Assembly: GCF_964355755.1 (NCBI RefSeq)
Contig: NC_092672.1
Location: 17,420,501-17,484,500, forward strand
Origin: Antedon mediterranea
Lineage: Eukaryota > Echinodermata > Crinoidea > Comatulida > Antedonidae
Length of the DNA: 64,000 nt
Direction of reading: 5' to 3'
Of this stretch, positions 1 to 12,614 are shown in pieces; within the stretch, counting starts at the first letter, position 1; the number at the start of each line of letters is the position of its first letter. The position numbers and the translations under genes were made by a program. Below the pieces are notes generated by a model. The model saw only the letters and a list, made by a program, of their open reading frames with translations, was not told the origin of the DNA and ran no database searches.

Positions 1-1350
1 ATAGGTCAAAAACCAAATAACATTTTAAATTGAAACTTTGCAAAAGTTTAATTTATATCATGCGCTAACTTTTTGTTGAAAAAAAAATGCGTGTTTTACA
101 AAAAGTTACGCGCGTACGCGCATTTAAAATTTCAAAATGCGCAAAATTAATTTCTAATCAACTTTCTACGCGTTTCATGTCATTTTGAGCATGTCAAAAA
201 TTCCCAGGCGCGCGCAAATTTTTACGCGCGCGGAGCACACGTACAGTTAAAAACAAATTTTTTCGCGTGATTTATGTTTTTTCAGCCTTTTCTAGTAATT
301 TTACCAACTTTTAAACAATTTCGACTTCAAATTACGTCATACGGGCACATCGAATTGGATAATTTATGTGCGTTTTTGATGAAAAAGTTCAAAAATTTGT
401 CAAAATTTGTCAAAATTATACCTTTTTTTAAACAGTCGTAGTTTCTAAACTAAACGGTAAAAGTTATTTTTATTACGTATTTTGGAAGATGATGAGTTGT
501 AGATCATGTATCATGCATCAATACGGCTTACCGGACATTGTGACGTCATCGTATGGCCATGCGAATATAAAAAATAGAATTTTTGTATCTTTCATCATAG
601 CTCATCACATTTAATAGAGCGCATCTCCAATTATCTGTTTTCCATTTTCACCCCGATTTTTATATTATCTAGGTCAATCAACTATCTTTCGCATGAGTTA
701 AAATATTTTAATTTTTATGACGTCATCATGTCTAAAAATGAAAATAACGTGGGTCACTTATTTTCATCTTTACAGTAAATTTCAATCTGTTATAGCTCGT
801 CAGAATAAAACGTGATAATCATGATTAAAACGTTTTCTGGAAGCTATTGGATTGTAGATACGAATTCATGTAAACATTTTGCCAATCGGATGTTGTGACG
901 TCATCATATGGCCAGTTGAATAAAAAAAGTCGTATTTTCATATTTTGCGTAATAGTTCATCACATTTAAAAGGGCGCGCATCTATATTTTACGTATTCAA
1001 ATTCCTTCTACACGTTAATATGTTGCTGCTGAGATAATTTCCTTCCGAAATTGCTATCTTAGTGTTTCATTTTGATACCGAAGCCGTGTTAAAAATAAGA
1101 ATAAACGGGGGGACCCGTAATTTCACCTATTCTACACTGTATGTAACATGTATACAGATTATACCGTTTGCACTGTATATACTATATGACACAAAATTGA
1201 CAGAATTCAGCACTAACAGCATATGATATTCTTCAGTTCAGGTCATAATGTCATAATCTTTTTCCGTGTGCAAAATTCCAACGTATGATGTGCGCGTGGC
1301 GTTTGTCGTGCGGATAACTAACTCGTCAAAGTGACGAGTTTCATGTCTAG
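1..1350 (+). mobile_element. Helitron-like unit 0 (5' end outside window)
   Basis: The window opens about 185 bp into a unit, judging by the match of its first bases to 1533 onward. The 3' hairpin is at 1320-1340 and CTAG at 1347-1350. It contains TGACGTCA sites near 540, 720 and 898. Confidence 0.8.
1320..1350 (+). promoter_or_regulatory. Helitron 3' terminal hairpin plus CTAG (representative)
   Basis: AACTCGTCA (1320-1328), loop AAG, TGACGAGTT (1332-1340), then TCATGT and CTAG. The same structure closes every unit. In Helitrons this hairpin plus CTRR marks the end of rolling-circle transfer. Confidence 0.8.
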
Positions 1351-2654
1351 TTCTTCTTCTTTCTTTCTGTATGATTTTTGTGTAACGCTTTTCTCTGAAA
1401 CTTGCAAACATAACATTTTGTTAACTATGTTAACATTTTGACATTTATGTAACGTCGTCAAGCGAAGCTTTTCATGATGTTTACAATTGCGCAACGTGAC
1501 GTACGCGCGATTTAACGATTTTCTCGTATTTAACATATGTCGAAAACCAAATAACATTTCAACTTGAAACTTTGCAAAAGTTTAATTTATATCATGCGCT
1601 AACTTTCTGTTGAAAAAAAATTGCGTGTTTTACACAAAGTTACGCGCGCACGCGCATTTAAAATTTCAAAATGCGCGAAATTAATTTATAATCAACTTTC
1701 TACGCGTTTCATGTCGTTTTAAGCATGTCAAAAATTCCCACGCGTGCGCACATTTTTACGTGTGCGGTGCGCACGTAGCATTGAAAACGTATTTTTTTCG
1801 CGTGATTTATGTTTTTCCAGCCTTTTCATGTAATTTTACCAAATTTTTAACAATTTCGACTTAAAGATACGTCATACGAGCACATCGAATTGGACAATTT
1901 GCGCGGGTTTTTTATGAAAAGGTTAAAAAATTCGTTTAAAATATGCCTTTTTTTAAACAGTCGTAATTTCTAAACTAGACGGTCAACTTTTTGTGGATGG
2001 CATATTCTGGAAGTAGATGAGTTGTAGATATCGGATCAGGTATTAATATGGCAAACCGGACATTGTGACGTCATCGTATGGCCACGCGAATATAAAATTT
2101 AGGATTTTTTTATCTTTCGTCATAGCTCATCACATTGAATAGAGCGCATCTCCACTTATCCGTTTTCCATTTTCACCCCGATTTTGATATTGTCTGGGTC
2201 AATCAACTATCTTTCGCATGAGTGAAAAATATTTTAATTTTTATGACGTCATCATGCCTAAAAATTGAAATCACGTGTGGCATCAATTTCATCTTTACAG
2301 TAAATTTTAATCTGTTATAGCTCGTAAGAATAAAATGTGATAATCACGATTAAAACTTTTTCTTGAAGCTATTGGATTGTAGATACGAAATTATGTTAAA
2401 ATGTTGCCAATCGGATGTTGTGACGTTATCATATGGCCAGTTAAATAAAAAAGGTCGTATTTTCATCTTTTGCGTCATAATTCATTACATTTAAAAGAGC
2501 GCGCATCAATATTTCACGTATTCAAATTTCTTCTACACGCTAATACGTTGTTGCTGAGATAATTTCCTTTCGGAATTGCTACCTTCGCGTTTCATTTTAA
2601 AACCGTCAACATGTTAAAAATTGCAATAAATAGCGGGTCCCGTAATTTCACCTA

Positions 2655-3484
2655 AGCCCCTTTCTCACAGAGCTGAGTGCCAGGAATATTGCGGGAATAT
2701 ACCATTACCATGCCGGTATGGTTTTCTGTGAGAACGGGTCGTCTTGGCATCATGCCGGCACCATGCCGGCATCGACATGACCTGCTTTAGACCTAGTAAT
2801 ATTCTAGGGATATTCCCCGCAATGCCAGACGGTCATTCTGTGAGAACGTAACGTCGTTATATTCCGGGGTTCCCTGTCGAGGCTTCAGACACCTTGCGCG
2901 GTCAAGTGTATCACTTTGGCGCCGATTCAATTCAATTAACAATAATAATGTCAAACTGGAGGGATTATGAGATAAGAGAGCTGCTTAAAATAAGGGGACA
3001 AGAAGAAATTTGTAGCATAATCTATAGCAGGCCTGGGCCATATAGGCCTAGCTAGCTCTTTGTTGGTGCCTAACTAGCCTGACCCTTCGTCGCCTTGTAA
3101 ATTGTACAGCCTCCTAAGGTGTTTTACAGATTGCCGATGACGGCTAATTAATTGCTGTACCTGTATAATATATGCACAATATACTGTACATAGCATGTAT
3201 TGCATAAATATGCTATAAAGGAAGATAATAATCTGTAACCTAACATTCGCCGCCATATATCCCTAGACAAAAATAATAACAATAAAGGACGCCCTCAATA
3301 ATTATTTTGTCAGAGACTTTTTATTGGCCGAATATGCCCGACTCCTTTCTCACAGAAAGCCGGTATATACCGGTTATATTTCCGGCACGATAGTCCGATG
3401 AGAATGGGTATATGCCGGTAACGATACCGGCACGACGCCAGCACTGTACCGGTATATTGCAGACACATCTGTGAGAAAGGGGCT
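2655..3484 (+). mobile_element. Harbinger-like inverted-repeat element
   Basis: Terminal inverted repeats AGCCCCTTTCTCACAGA at both ends, with a CTA duplication at 2652-2654 and 3485-3487. The neighbouring Helitron units supply the empty site (CACCTATTCTAC). Subterminal blocks are rich in CCGGCAT/CCGGTAT palindromes. A 3-bp duplication plus a Myb/SANT-like reading-frame fragment inside suggest PIF/Harbinger; this assignment is inference. Confidence 0.7.
2948..3055 (+). pseudogene. Possible Myb/SANT-like ORF remnant in Harbinger-like element
   Basis: A 35-codon frame starting MSNWRDYEIRELLKIRGQEE and soon stopping. The pattern of a Trp, acidic residues and an REL-L-IR helix resembles the start of the Myb/SANT-like (trihelix-type) DNA-binding protein that accompanies Harbinger transposases. 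Only the first helix is recognisable, so this is at best a truncated or first-exon remnant of the element's own gene. The resemblance is from memory of the family and unverified. Confidence 0.35.
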
Positions 3485-3710
3485 CTATTCTACACTGTAT
3501 GTGATATGGATACAGATTATACTGTGAATACTATATATGAATTTAAACAATAAAATTCAGCAATAACAACATATCATATTCTTCAGTTCAGGTCATAATG
3601 CCAACGTGAACACTTCCTTTTGTCCTCAACCTATCCCCTTAATGTTAATGTTGCACCACTTGCGCGGCGGATAACCAAACTCGTCAAAGTGACGAGTTAC
3701 ATGTCTATAG

Positions 3711-4848
3711 TTCTTCTTTCTTTCTGTCATTTTTGTGCAGAGCGTATCTCTAAAACGTGTAAAGTTAACATTTTATAACTTTGTCAAGATATGGGCAATC
3801 ACGTGAAGTTGTGCTTTCCTATAATTGAATGACTTCAGAGTTGCGCAACATGACTTACGCGCGTTTTTATGAATTTCGCGTATTTAACATAGATCGAAAA
3901 CCATATAACAATTTAAATTGAAACTTAGCAAAAGTCTAATTTATATCGTGCGCTAACTTTTTGTGCACTAAAAATGGCATGTTTTACACGAAGTTACGCG
4001 CGCACGCGCGTTTAAAATTTTACAATGCGAAAAATCAATTTCCAATCAACTTTCTACGCGTTTCATGTCATTTTGAGCATGTCAAAAATTCCCACACGTG
4101 CGCAAATATTTACGCGCGTGGTGCACACGTAGCGTTAAAAACGTCATTTTTTCGAGTGATTTATGTTTTTCCAGCCTTTTCTAGTAATTTTACCAACTTT
4201 TAAACAATTTCGACTTCAAATTACGTCATACGAGCACGTAGAATATGATAATTTGCGCGCTTTTTTGATGAAAAACTTCAAAAATTCGTCAAAATTAAGC
4301 CTTTTTTTAAACAATCGTAGTTTCTAAACTAAACGGTAAAAATTATTTTTATTACATATTCTGGAAGTTGATGAGTTGTAGATATCAGATCATGCATTAA
4401 TATGGCTAACCGGACATTGTGACATCATCGTATGTATGTATCGTTGTATTTTCATATTTTGCGTCATAGTTCATTACATTTAAAAGAGCGCGCATTAATA
4501 TTTCACCTATTTAAATTTCTTCTACACGTTAATATGTTGTTGCTGAGATAATTTCCTTCCAAAATTCGCGTTTCATTTTAAAACCATCAACATGTTAAAA
4601 ATTGCAATAAATAGCGGGTCCCGTAATTTCCCCTATTCTACACTGTATGTGATATGTATACAGATTACACTGTGTATACTATATATGAATCAAAATAATA
4701 GAATTCAGCAATAACAACATATCATAGTCTTCGGTTCAGGTCACAATGCCATAATCTTTTTCCGTGTGCAATATTGCAACGTATGGCGTGCACGTGGCGT
4801 TTGTCGTGCGGATAACTAACTCGTCAAAGTGACGAGTTTCATGTCTAG
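3711..4848 (+). mobile_element. Helitron-like unit 2 with internal deletion
   Basis: Only 1138 bp. Near 4432 the sequence jumps from the first TGACGTCATCGTATGG-type block straight into the TCGTATTTTCATATTTTGCG block that normally lies about 350-390 bp further on. That is what recombination between the unit's internal sub-repeats would produce. The terminal hairpin and CTAG are intact. Confidence 0.75.
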
Positions 4849-4905
4849 TTAGTTATCCGCACTTGGCGGATAACTCCTTGTTATTGTATGGGATCAATAT
4901 TTTTT
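4849..4905 (+). repeat. 57-bp inter-unit spacer with hairpin
   Basis: Between CTAG (4845-4848) and the next 5' TC lie 57 bp containing GTTATCCGC-ACTTG-GCGGATAAC. An almost identical 57-bp spacer recurs at 6437-6493. Its first bases pair with the sequence just before the Helitron hairpin (arms GTGCGGATAACTAAC at 4806-4820 and GTTAGTTATCCGCAC at 4848-4862). Confidence 0.7.
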
Positions 4906-6436
4906 TCTGTATTATTCTTCTTTCTTTCTCGCTATTTTTGTGTAGAGCGTTTCTCTAAAATGTGTAAACATAACATTTTATAACTTTGACAACATGTGGG
5001 CATTTACGTGAAGTTGTGCACCTCCTATTTTTTAATTACGTCAGAGTTGCGCAACGTGACTTACGCGCGATTTTATGATTTTTTATGATTGATCATAGAT
5101 TAAAAACTAAAAGTGATTTTTAATTGACACTTTGTGAAAGTTTAATTTATATCATGCGCTAACTTTCTGTTTGAAAAAAATTGCGTGTTTTACACAAAGT
5201 TACGCGCGCACGCGCATTTAAAATTTCAAAATGCGCAAAAATAATTTCTAATCAACTTTCTACGCGTTTCATGTCATTTTAAGCATGTACAAAATTACCG
5301 CGCGCGCGAAAAATATTACGCGCACGGTGCGCATAGAGCATGAAAATCATGTTTTTTTCTCTTGAATTGTGATTTTCCAGCCTTTCCTAGTCATTTTCAA
5401 AAAGATTGACATCATTTCAAATTAAAATTACGTCATACGAACACGTTGATTTAGCCCATTTGCGCGCGTTTTAGTTGAAAAAGTTACAAAATGTTGTCAA
5501 AATTATGCCTATTTTGAATGTTTTATAGCTTCTCAGGATCAACGATTACCCCTAATTTTTTTAACTTAATATGTAAGCAGATATGTTGTAGATATGAATT
5601 CATGCAGAATTTTTACCTCACGGATGTTGTGACGTCATCATATGGCCACACGAATGTAAAATATAGGATTTTTTTGTCTTTCGTTATTGCTCATCACATT
5701 CAATGGAGCGCATCACGCTTATACGTATTTCTTTTTCTCCGAGATTTTAATATTGTCTAGGTCAATCAACTATCTTTCGCATGAGATAAAAATATTTTAA
5801 TTTTTATGACGTCATCATGCCTAAAAATTTTAATTACGTGGGTCATTAATTTCATCTTTACAGTAAATTTTAATCTGTAATAGCCCGTCAAAATAAAATG
5901 TGATAATCACGATTAAAACATTTTCTGGAAGCTCTTGGATTGTAGATATGAAATCATGTGAACATTTTGCCAATCAGATGCTGTGACGTCATCATATTGC
6001 AAGTTAAATAAAAAAAGTCGTATTTTCATCTTTTGCATCATAGTTCATTATATTTAAAAGAGCGCGCATCAATATTAAACGTATTCAAATTTCTTCTACA
6101 CGTTAATATGTTGTTGCTGAGATAATTTGCTTCCGAAATTGCTATCTTAGTGTTTCATCTTGATACCGTCGCCATGTTACAAATTTGAATAAATGGCGGG
6201 TCCCGTAATTTCACCTATTCTACACTGTATGTAACATGTATACAGATTATACTGTTTGCATGTATATACTATATGACACAAAATTGACAGAATTCAGCAC
6301 TAACAACATATCATATTCTTCAGATCAGGTCATAATGCCATAATTTTTTCTGTGTGCAATATTCTAACGTATGACGTGCACGTGGCGTTTGTCGTGCGGA
6401 TAACTAACTCGTCAAAGTGACGAGTTACATGTCTAG
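4906..6436 (+). mobile_element. Helitron-like unit 3
   Basis: 1531 bp from TCTGTATTATTCTTC to CTAG at 6433-6436. One of the fullest 5' ends, beginning with TC as expected for a Helitron. Confidence 0.8.
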
Positions 6437-6493
6437 TTAGTTATCCGCACTTGGCGGATAACTCCTTGTTATTGTATGGGATCAATATTTTTT
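6437..6493 (+). repeat. 57-bp inter-unit spacer, second copy
   Basis: Same 57-bp spacer as at 4849-4905, again following a CTAG end and preceding TCTGTATTATTC. Confidence 0.7.
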
Positions 6494-8022
6494 TCTGTAT
6501 TATTCTTCTTTCTTTCTCGCTATTTTTGTGTAGAGCGTTTCTCTAAAATGTGTAAACATAACATTTCATAACTTTGACAACATGTGGGCATTTACGTGAA
6601 CTTGTGCACCTCCTATTTTTTAATGACGTCAGAGTTGTGCAACGTGACTTACGTGCGATTTTATGAATTTCGCGTATTTAACATAGATCGAAAACCATAA
6701 AAGATTTTAAACTGAAACTTTGCAAAAGTTTAATTTGTGTCATGCGCTAACTTCCTGTTAAAAAAAAATTGCGTGTTTTACACAAAGTTACGTGTGCACG
6801 CGCATTTAAAATTTTAAAATGCGCAAAATTAATTTCTATTCAATTTTCTACGAGTTTCATGTCATTTTAAGCATGTCAAAAATTCCCACGCGTGCGCAAA
6901 TTTTTACGTGTGTGGTGCGCACGTAGCATTAAAAACATATTTTTTTCGCGTGATTTATATTTGTCCAGCCTTTTCTAGTAATTTTACCAACTTTTAAACA
7001 ATTTCGACTTAAAGTTACGTCATACGAGCACGTCGAATTGGACAATTTGCGCGCGTTTTTGATGAAAAAGTTAAAAAATTTGTCAAAATTATGCCTTTTT
7101 TTAAACAGTCATAATTTCTAAACTACACGATCAACTTTTTGTGGATGACAAATTCTGGAAGTTGATGAGTTGTAGATATCGGATCATGTATTTTTATGGC
7201 TAACCGGACATTGTGACGTCATCGTATGGCCACGTGAATATAAAATTTAGGATTTTTGTATCTTTCGTCATAGCTCATCACATTTAGTAGAACGCATCGC
7301 CACTTATCAGTTTTCCATTTTCACGCCGATTTTGATATTGTCTAGGTAAATCAACTATCTTTCGCACAAGTTAAAAATATTTAAATTTTTATGAGGTCAT
7401 CATGCCTAAAAATTTTAATTACGTGGGTCATTAATTTCATCTTTACAGTAAATTTTTATCTGTTGTAGCTCGTAAGAATAAAATGTGATAATCACGATTA
7501 AAACATTTTCTGGAAGCTATTGGATTGTAGATACGAAATCCTGTGAACATTTTGCCAATCGCATGTTGTGACGTCATCATATGGCCAGTTAAATAAAAAA
7601 TGTCGTATTTTCATATTTTGCGTCATCATTCATTACATTTAAAAGAACGCGCATCAATATTTCACGTATTCGAATTTCTTCTACACGTTAATATGTTGTT
7701 ACTGAGATAATTTCCTCCCGAAATTGCTATCTTAGTGTTTCATTTTGATACCGTAACCATGTTAAAAATTTGAATAAATTGCGGGTTCCGTAATTTCACC
7801 TATTCTACACTGTATGTAATATGTATACAGATTATACTGTTTGCATGTATATACTATATGACACAAAATAAACTGAATTCAGCACTAAAAACGTATGATA
7901 TTCTTCAGTTCAGGTCATAATGCCATAATCTTTATCTGTGTGCAATATTCCAACGTATGACGTGCACGTGGCGTTTGTCGTGCGGATAACTAACTCGTCA
8001 AAGTGACGAGTTTCATGTCTAG
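6494..8022 (+). mobile_element. Helitron-like unit 4 (near-identical to unit 8)
   Basis: 1529 bp, TCTGTATTATTC to CTAG at 8019-8022. It shares private variants with the unit at 12615-14143 (for example CATGTATTTTTATGG, AATCCTGTGAACATT and GCATGTTGTGACG), pointing to recent duplication or conversion within the array. Confidence 0.8.
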
Positions 8023-9551
8023 TTCTTCTTTCTTTCTGTATGATTTTTGTGTAACGCTTTTCTCCAAAACTCGCAAACATAACATTTTGGTAACTCTCTT
8101 AACATATTGACATTTACGTAACGTCGTCAAGCGAAGCTTTTCATGACGTTTACAATTGCGCAACGTGACTTACGCGCGATTTAACGATTTTGTCATATTT
8201 AACATAGCTCGACAACCAAATAACATTTCAACTTGAAACTTTGCAAAAGTTTAATTTATATCATGCGCTAACTTTCTGTTGAAAAAAAATTGCGTGTTAT
8301 ACACAAAGTTACGCGCGCACGCGCATTTAAAATTTCAAAATGCGCAAAATTAATTTATAATCAACTTTCTACGCGTTTCATGTCGTTTTAAGCATGTCAA
8401 AAATTCCCACGCGTGCGCACATTTTTACGTGTGCGGTGCGCACGTAGAATTGAAAACGTAATTTTTTCGCGTGATTTATGTTTTTCCAGCCTTTTCTAGT
8501 AATTTTACCAAATTTTAAACAATTTTGACTTAAAGATACGTCATACGAGCACGTCGAATTGGCCAATTTGCGCGCGTTTTTTATGAAAAGGTTAAAAAAT
8601 TCGTTTAAAATATGACTTTTTTTAAACAGTCGTAATTTCTAAACTAGACGGTCAAATTTTTGTGGATGACATTTTCTAGAAGTAGATGAGTTGTAGATAT
8701 CGGATCAGGTATTAATATGGCTAACCGGACATTGTGACGTCATCGTATGGCCACGCGAATATAAAATTTAGGATTTTTGTATCTTTCGTCATAGCTCATC
8801 ACATTGAATAGAGCGAATCTCCACTTATCCGTTTTCCATTTTCACCCCGATTTTGATATTGTCTAGGTCAATCAACTATCTTTTGCATGAGTTAAAAATA
8901 TTTTAATTTTTTTGACGTCATCATGCCTAAAAATTTAAATCACGTGTGGCATCAATTTCATCTTTACAGTAAATTTTAATCTGTTATAGCTCGTAAGAAT
9001 AAAATTTGATAATCACGATTAAAACTTTTTCTGGAAGCTATTGGATTGTAGATACGAAATTATGTAAAAATGTTGCCAATCGGATGTTGTGACGTCATCA
9101 TATGGCCAGTTAAATAAAAAAGGTCGTATTTTCATCTTTTGCGTCATAATTCATTACATTTAAAAGAGCGCGCATCAATATTTCACGTATTCAAATTTCT
9201 TCTACACGCTAATACGTTGTTGCTGAGATAATTTCCTTTCGGAATTGCTACCTTCCCGTTTCATTTTAAAACCGTCAACATGTTAAAAATTGCAATAAAT
9301 AGCGGGTCCCGTAAGTTCACATATTCTACACTGTATGTGATATGGATACAGATTATCCTGTGTATACTATAATTATATGAATTTATATATAGATAAAATT
9401 CAGCAATAACAACATATCATATTCTTCAGTTCAGGTCATAATGCCAACGTGAACACTTCCTTTTGTCCTCAACCTATCCCCTTAATGTTAATGTTGCACC
9501 ACTTGCGCGGCGGATAACCAAACTCGTCAAAGTGACGAGTTACATGTCTAG
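8023..9551 (+). mobile_element. Helitron-like unit 5
   Basis: 1529 bp, CTAG at 9548-9551; carries the GAACACTTCC-type 3' end. It has the shorter 5' end beginning TTCTTCTTTC. Confidence 0.8.
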
Positions 9552-11086
9552 TCATCTTTTTATTTTTCTTCTTTCTTTCTGTATGATTTTTGTGTAACGC
9601 TTTTCTCTAAAACTCGCAAACATAACATTTCGGTAACTATCTTAACATATTGACATTTACGTAACGTCGTCAAGCGAAGCTTTTCATGATGTTTGCAATT
9701 GCGCAACGTGACGTACGCGCGATTTAACGTTTTTCTCGTATTTAACATATGTTGAAAACCAAATAACATTTCAACTTGAAACTTCGCAAAAGTTTAATTT
9801 ATATCATGCGCTAACTTTATGTTGAAAAAAAATTGCGTGTTTTACACAAAGTTACGCGCGCACGCGCATTTAAAATTTCAAAATGCGCAAAATTAATTTA
9901 TAATCAACTTTCTACGCGTTTCTGGTCGTTTTAAGCATGTCAAAAATTCCCACGCGTGCGCACATTTTTACGTGTGCGGTACGCACGTAGCATTGAAAAC
10001 GTATTTTTTTCGCGATTTATGTTTTTCCAGCCTTTTCTAGTAATTTTACCAAATTTTAAACAATTTCGACTTAAAGATACGTCATACGAGTACGTCGAAT
10101 TGGACAATTTGTGCGCGTTTTTTATGAAAAGGTTAAAAAATTCGTTTAAAATATGCCTTTTTTTAAACAGTCTTAATTTCTAAACTAGACGGTCAATTTT
10201 TTGTGGATGACATATTCTGGAAGTAGATGAGTGGTAGATATCGGATCAGGTATTGATATGGCTAACCGGACATTGTGACGTCATCGTATGGCCACGCAAA
10301 TATAAAATTTAGGATTTTTGTATCTTTCGTCATAGCTCATCACATTGAATAGAGCGCATCTCCACTTATTCGTTTTCCATTTTCACCCCGATTTTGATAT
10401 TGTCTAGGTCAATCAACTATCTTTCGCATGAGTTAAAAATATTTTAATTTTTTTGACGTCATCATGCCTAAAAATTTAAATCACGTGTGGCATTAATTTC
10501 ATCTTTACAGTAAATTTTAATCTGTTATAGCTCGTAAGAATAAAATGTGATAATCAAGATTAAAACTTTTTCTGGAAGCTATTGAATTTTAGATACGAAA
10601 TTATGTAAAAATGTTGCCAATCGGATGTTGTGACGTCATCATATGGCCAGTTATATAAAAAAGGTCGTATTTTCATCTTTTGCGTCATAATTCATTACAT
10701 TTAAACGAGCGCGCATCAATATTTCACGTATTCAAATTTCTTCTACATGCTAATACGTTGTTGCTGAGATAATTTCCTTTCGGAATTGCTAACTTCGCGT
10801 TTCATTTTAAAACCGTCAACACGTTAAAAATTGCAATAAATAGCGGGTCCCGTAATTTCACCTATTCTATGTATGTCACTGTATGTGATATGGATACAGA
10901 TTATACTATGTATACTATATATGAATTTAAATAATAAAATTCAGCAACATATCATATTCTTCAGTTCAGGTCATAATGCCAACGTGAACACTTCCTTTTG
11001 TCCTCAACCTATCCCCTTAATGTTAATGTTGCACCACTTGCGCGGCGGATAACCAAACTCGTCAAAGTGACGAGTTACATGTCTAG
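9552..11086 (+). mobile_element. Helitron-like unit 6
   Basis: 1535 bp, CTAG at 11083-11086; close to units 5 and 7 in sequence and in 3'-end subtype. Confidence 0.8.
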
Positions 11087-12613
11087 TTTCTCTTCTTTCT
11101 TTCTGTATGATTTTTGTGGAACGCTTTTCTCTAAAACTTGTAAACATAACATTTTGTAACTTTTTCAACATATTGTCATGCACATGAAGATGTGCAGCGA
11201 AGCTTTTCATGATGTTTACAATTGCGCAACGTGACGTACGCGCGATTTAACGATTTTGTCGTATTTAACATAGCTCGACAACCAAATAACATTTCAACTT
11301 GAAACTTTCCCAAAGTTTAATTTATATCATGCGCTAACTTTCTGTTGAAAAAAAATTGCGTGTTTTACATAAAGTTACGCGCGCACGCGCATTTAAAATT
11401 TCAAAATGCGCAAAATTAATTTATAATCAACTTTCTACGCGTTTCATGTCGTTTTAAGCATGTCAAAAATTCCCACGCGTGCGCACATTTTTACGTGTGC
11501 GGTGCGCACGTAGCATTGAAAACGTATTTTTTTCGCGTGATTTATGTTTTTCCAGCCTTTTCTAGTAATTTTACCAAATTTTAAACAATTTCGACTTAAA
11601 GATACGTCATACGAGCACGTCGAATTGGACAATTTGCGCGCGTTTTTTATGAAAAGGTTAAAAAATTCGTTTAAAATATGACTTTTTTTAAACAGTCGTA
11701 ATTTCTAAACTAGACGGTCAAATTTTTGTGGATGACATATTCTAGAAGTAGATGAGTTGTAGATATCGGATCAGGTATTAATATGGCTAACCGGACATTG
11801 TGACGTCGTCGTATGGCCACGCGAATATAAAATTTAGCATTTTTGTATCTTTCGTCATAGCTCATCACATTGAATAGAGCGCATCTGCACTTATCCGTTT
11901 TCCATTTTCTCCCCAATTTTGATATTGTCTAGGTCAATCAACTATCTTTCGCATGAGTTAAAAATATTTTAATTTTTTTGACGTCATCATGCCTAAAAAT
12001 TTAAATCACGTGTGGCATCAATTTCATCTTTACAGTAAATTTTAATCTGTTATAGCTCGTAAGAATAAAATTTGATAATCACGATTAAAACTTTTTCCTG
12101 AAGCTATTGGATTGTAGATACGAAATTATGTAAAAATGTTGCCAATTGGATGTTGTGACGTCATCATATGGCCAGTTAAATAAAAAAGGTCGTATTTTCA
12201 TCTTTTGCGTCATAATTCATTACATTTAAAAGAGCGCGCATCAATATTTCACGTATTCAAATTTCTTCTACACGCTAATACGTTGTTGCTGAGATAATTT
12301 CCTTTCGGAATTGCTACCTTCCCGTTTCATTTTAAAACTGTCAACATGTTAAAAATTGCAATAAATAGCGGGTCCCGTAATTTCACCTATTCTACACTGT
12401 ATGTGATATGGATACAGATTATACTGTGTATACTATATATGAATTTATATATAGATAAAATTCAGCAATAACAACATATCATATTCTTCAGTTCAGGTCA
12501 TAATGCCAACGTGAACACTTCCTTTTGTCCTCAACCTATCCCCTTAATGTTAATGTTGCACCACTTGCGCGGCGGATAACCAAACTCGTCAAAGTGACGA
12601 GTTACATGTCTAG
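11087..12613 (+). mobile_element. Helitron-like unit 7
   Basis: 1527 bp, CTAG at 12610-12613, followed by a single T and then the full 5' end of the next unit. Confidence 0.8.
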
Positions 12614-12614
12614 T

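Larger units (their letters stand above)
1351..3710 (+). mobile_element. Helitron-like unit 1, interrupted by an 830-bp element
   Basis: About 1.53 kb once the insertion at 2655-3484 is removed. It belongs to the 3'-end subtype with GAACACTTCC and TTGCGCGGCGGATAACC before the hairpin, shared with units 5, 6 and 7. Its terminus reads CTATAG instead of CTAG, a 2-bp change. Confidence 0.8.

Noticed and set aside
8378-11632. Similar small frames repeated in the Helitron units (for example 8378-8566 and 11444-11632)
   Set aside because: They recur only because the units repeat, are antisense to the element, differ by frame-breaking changes between units and resemble no protein.
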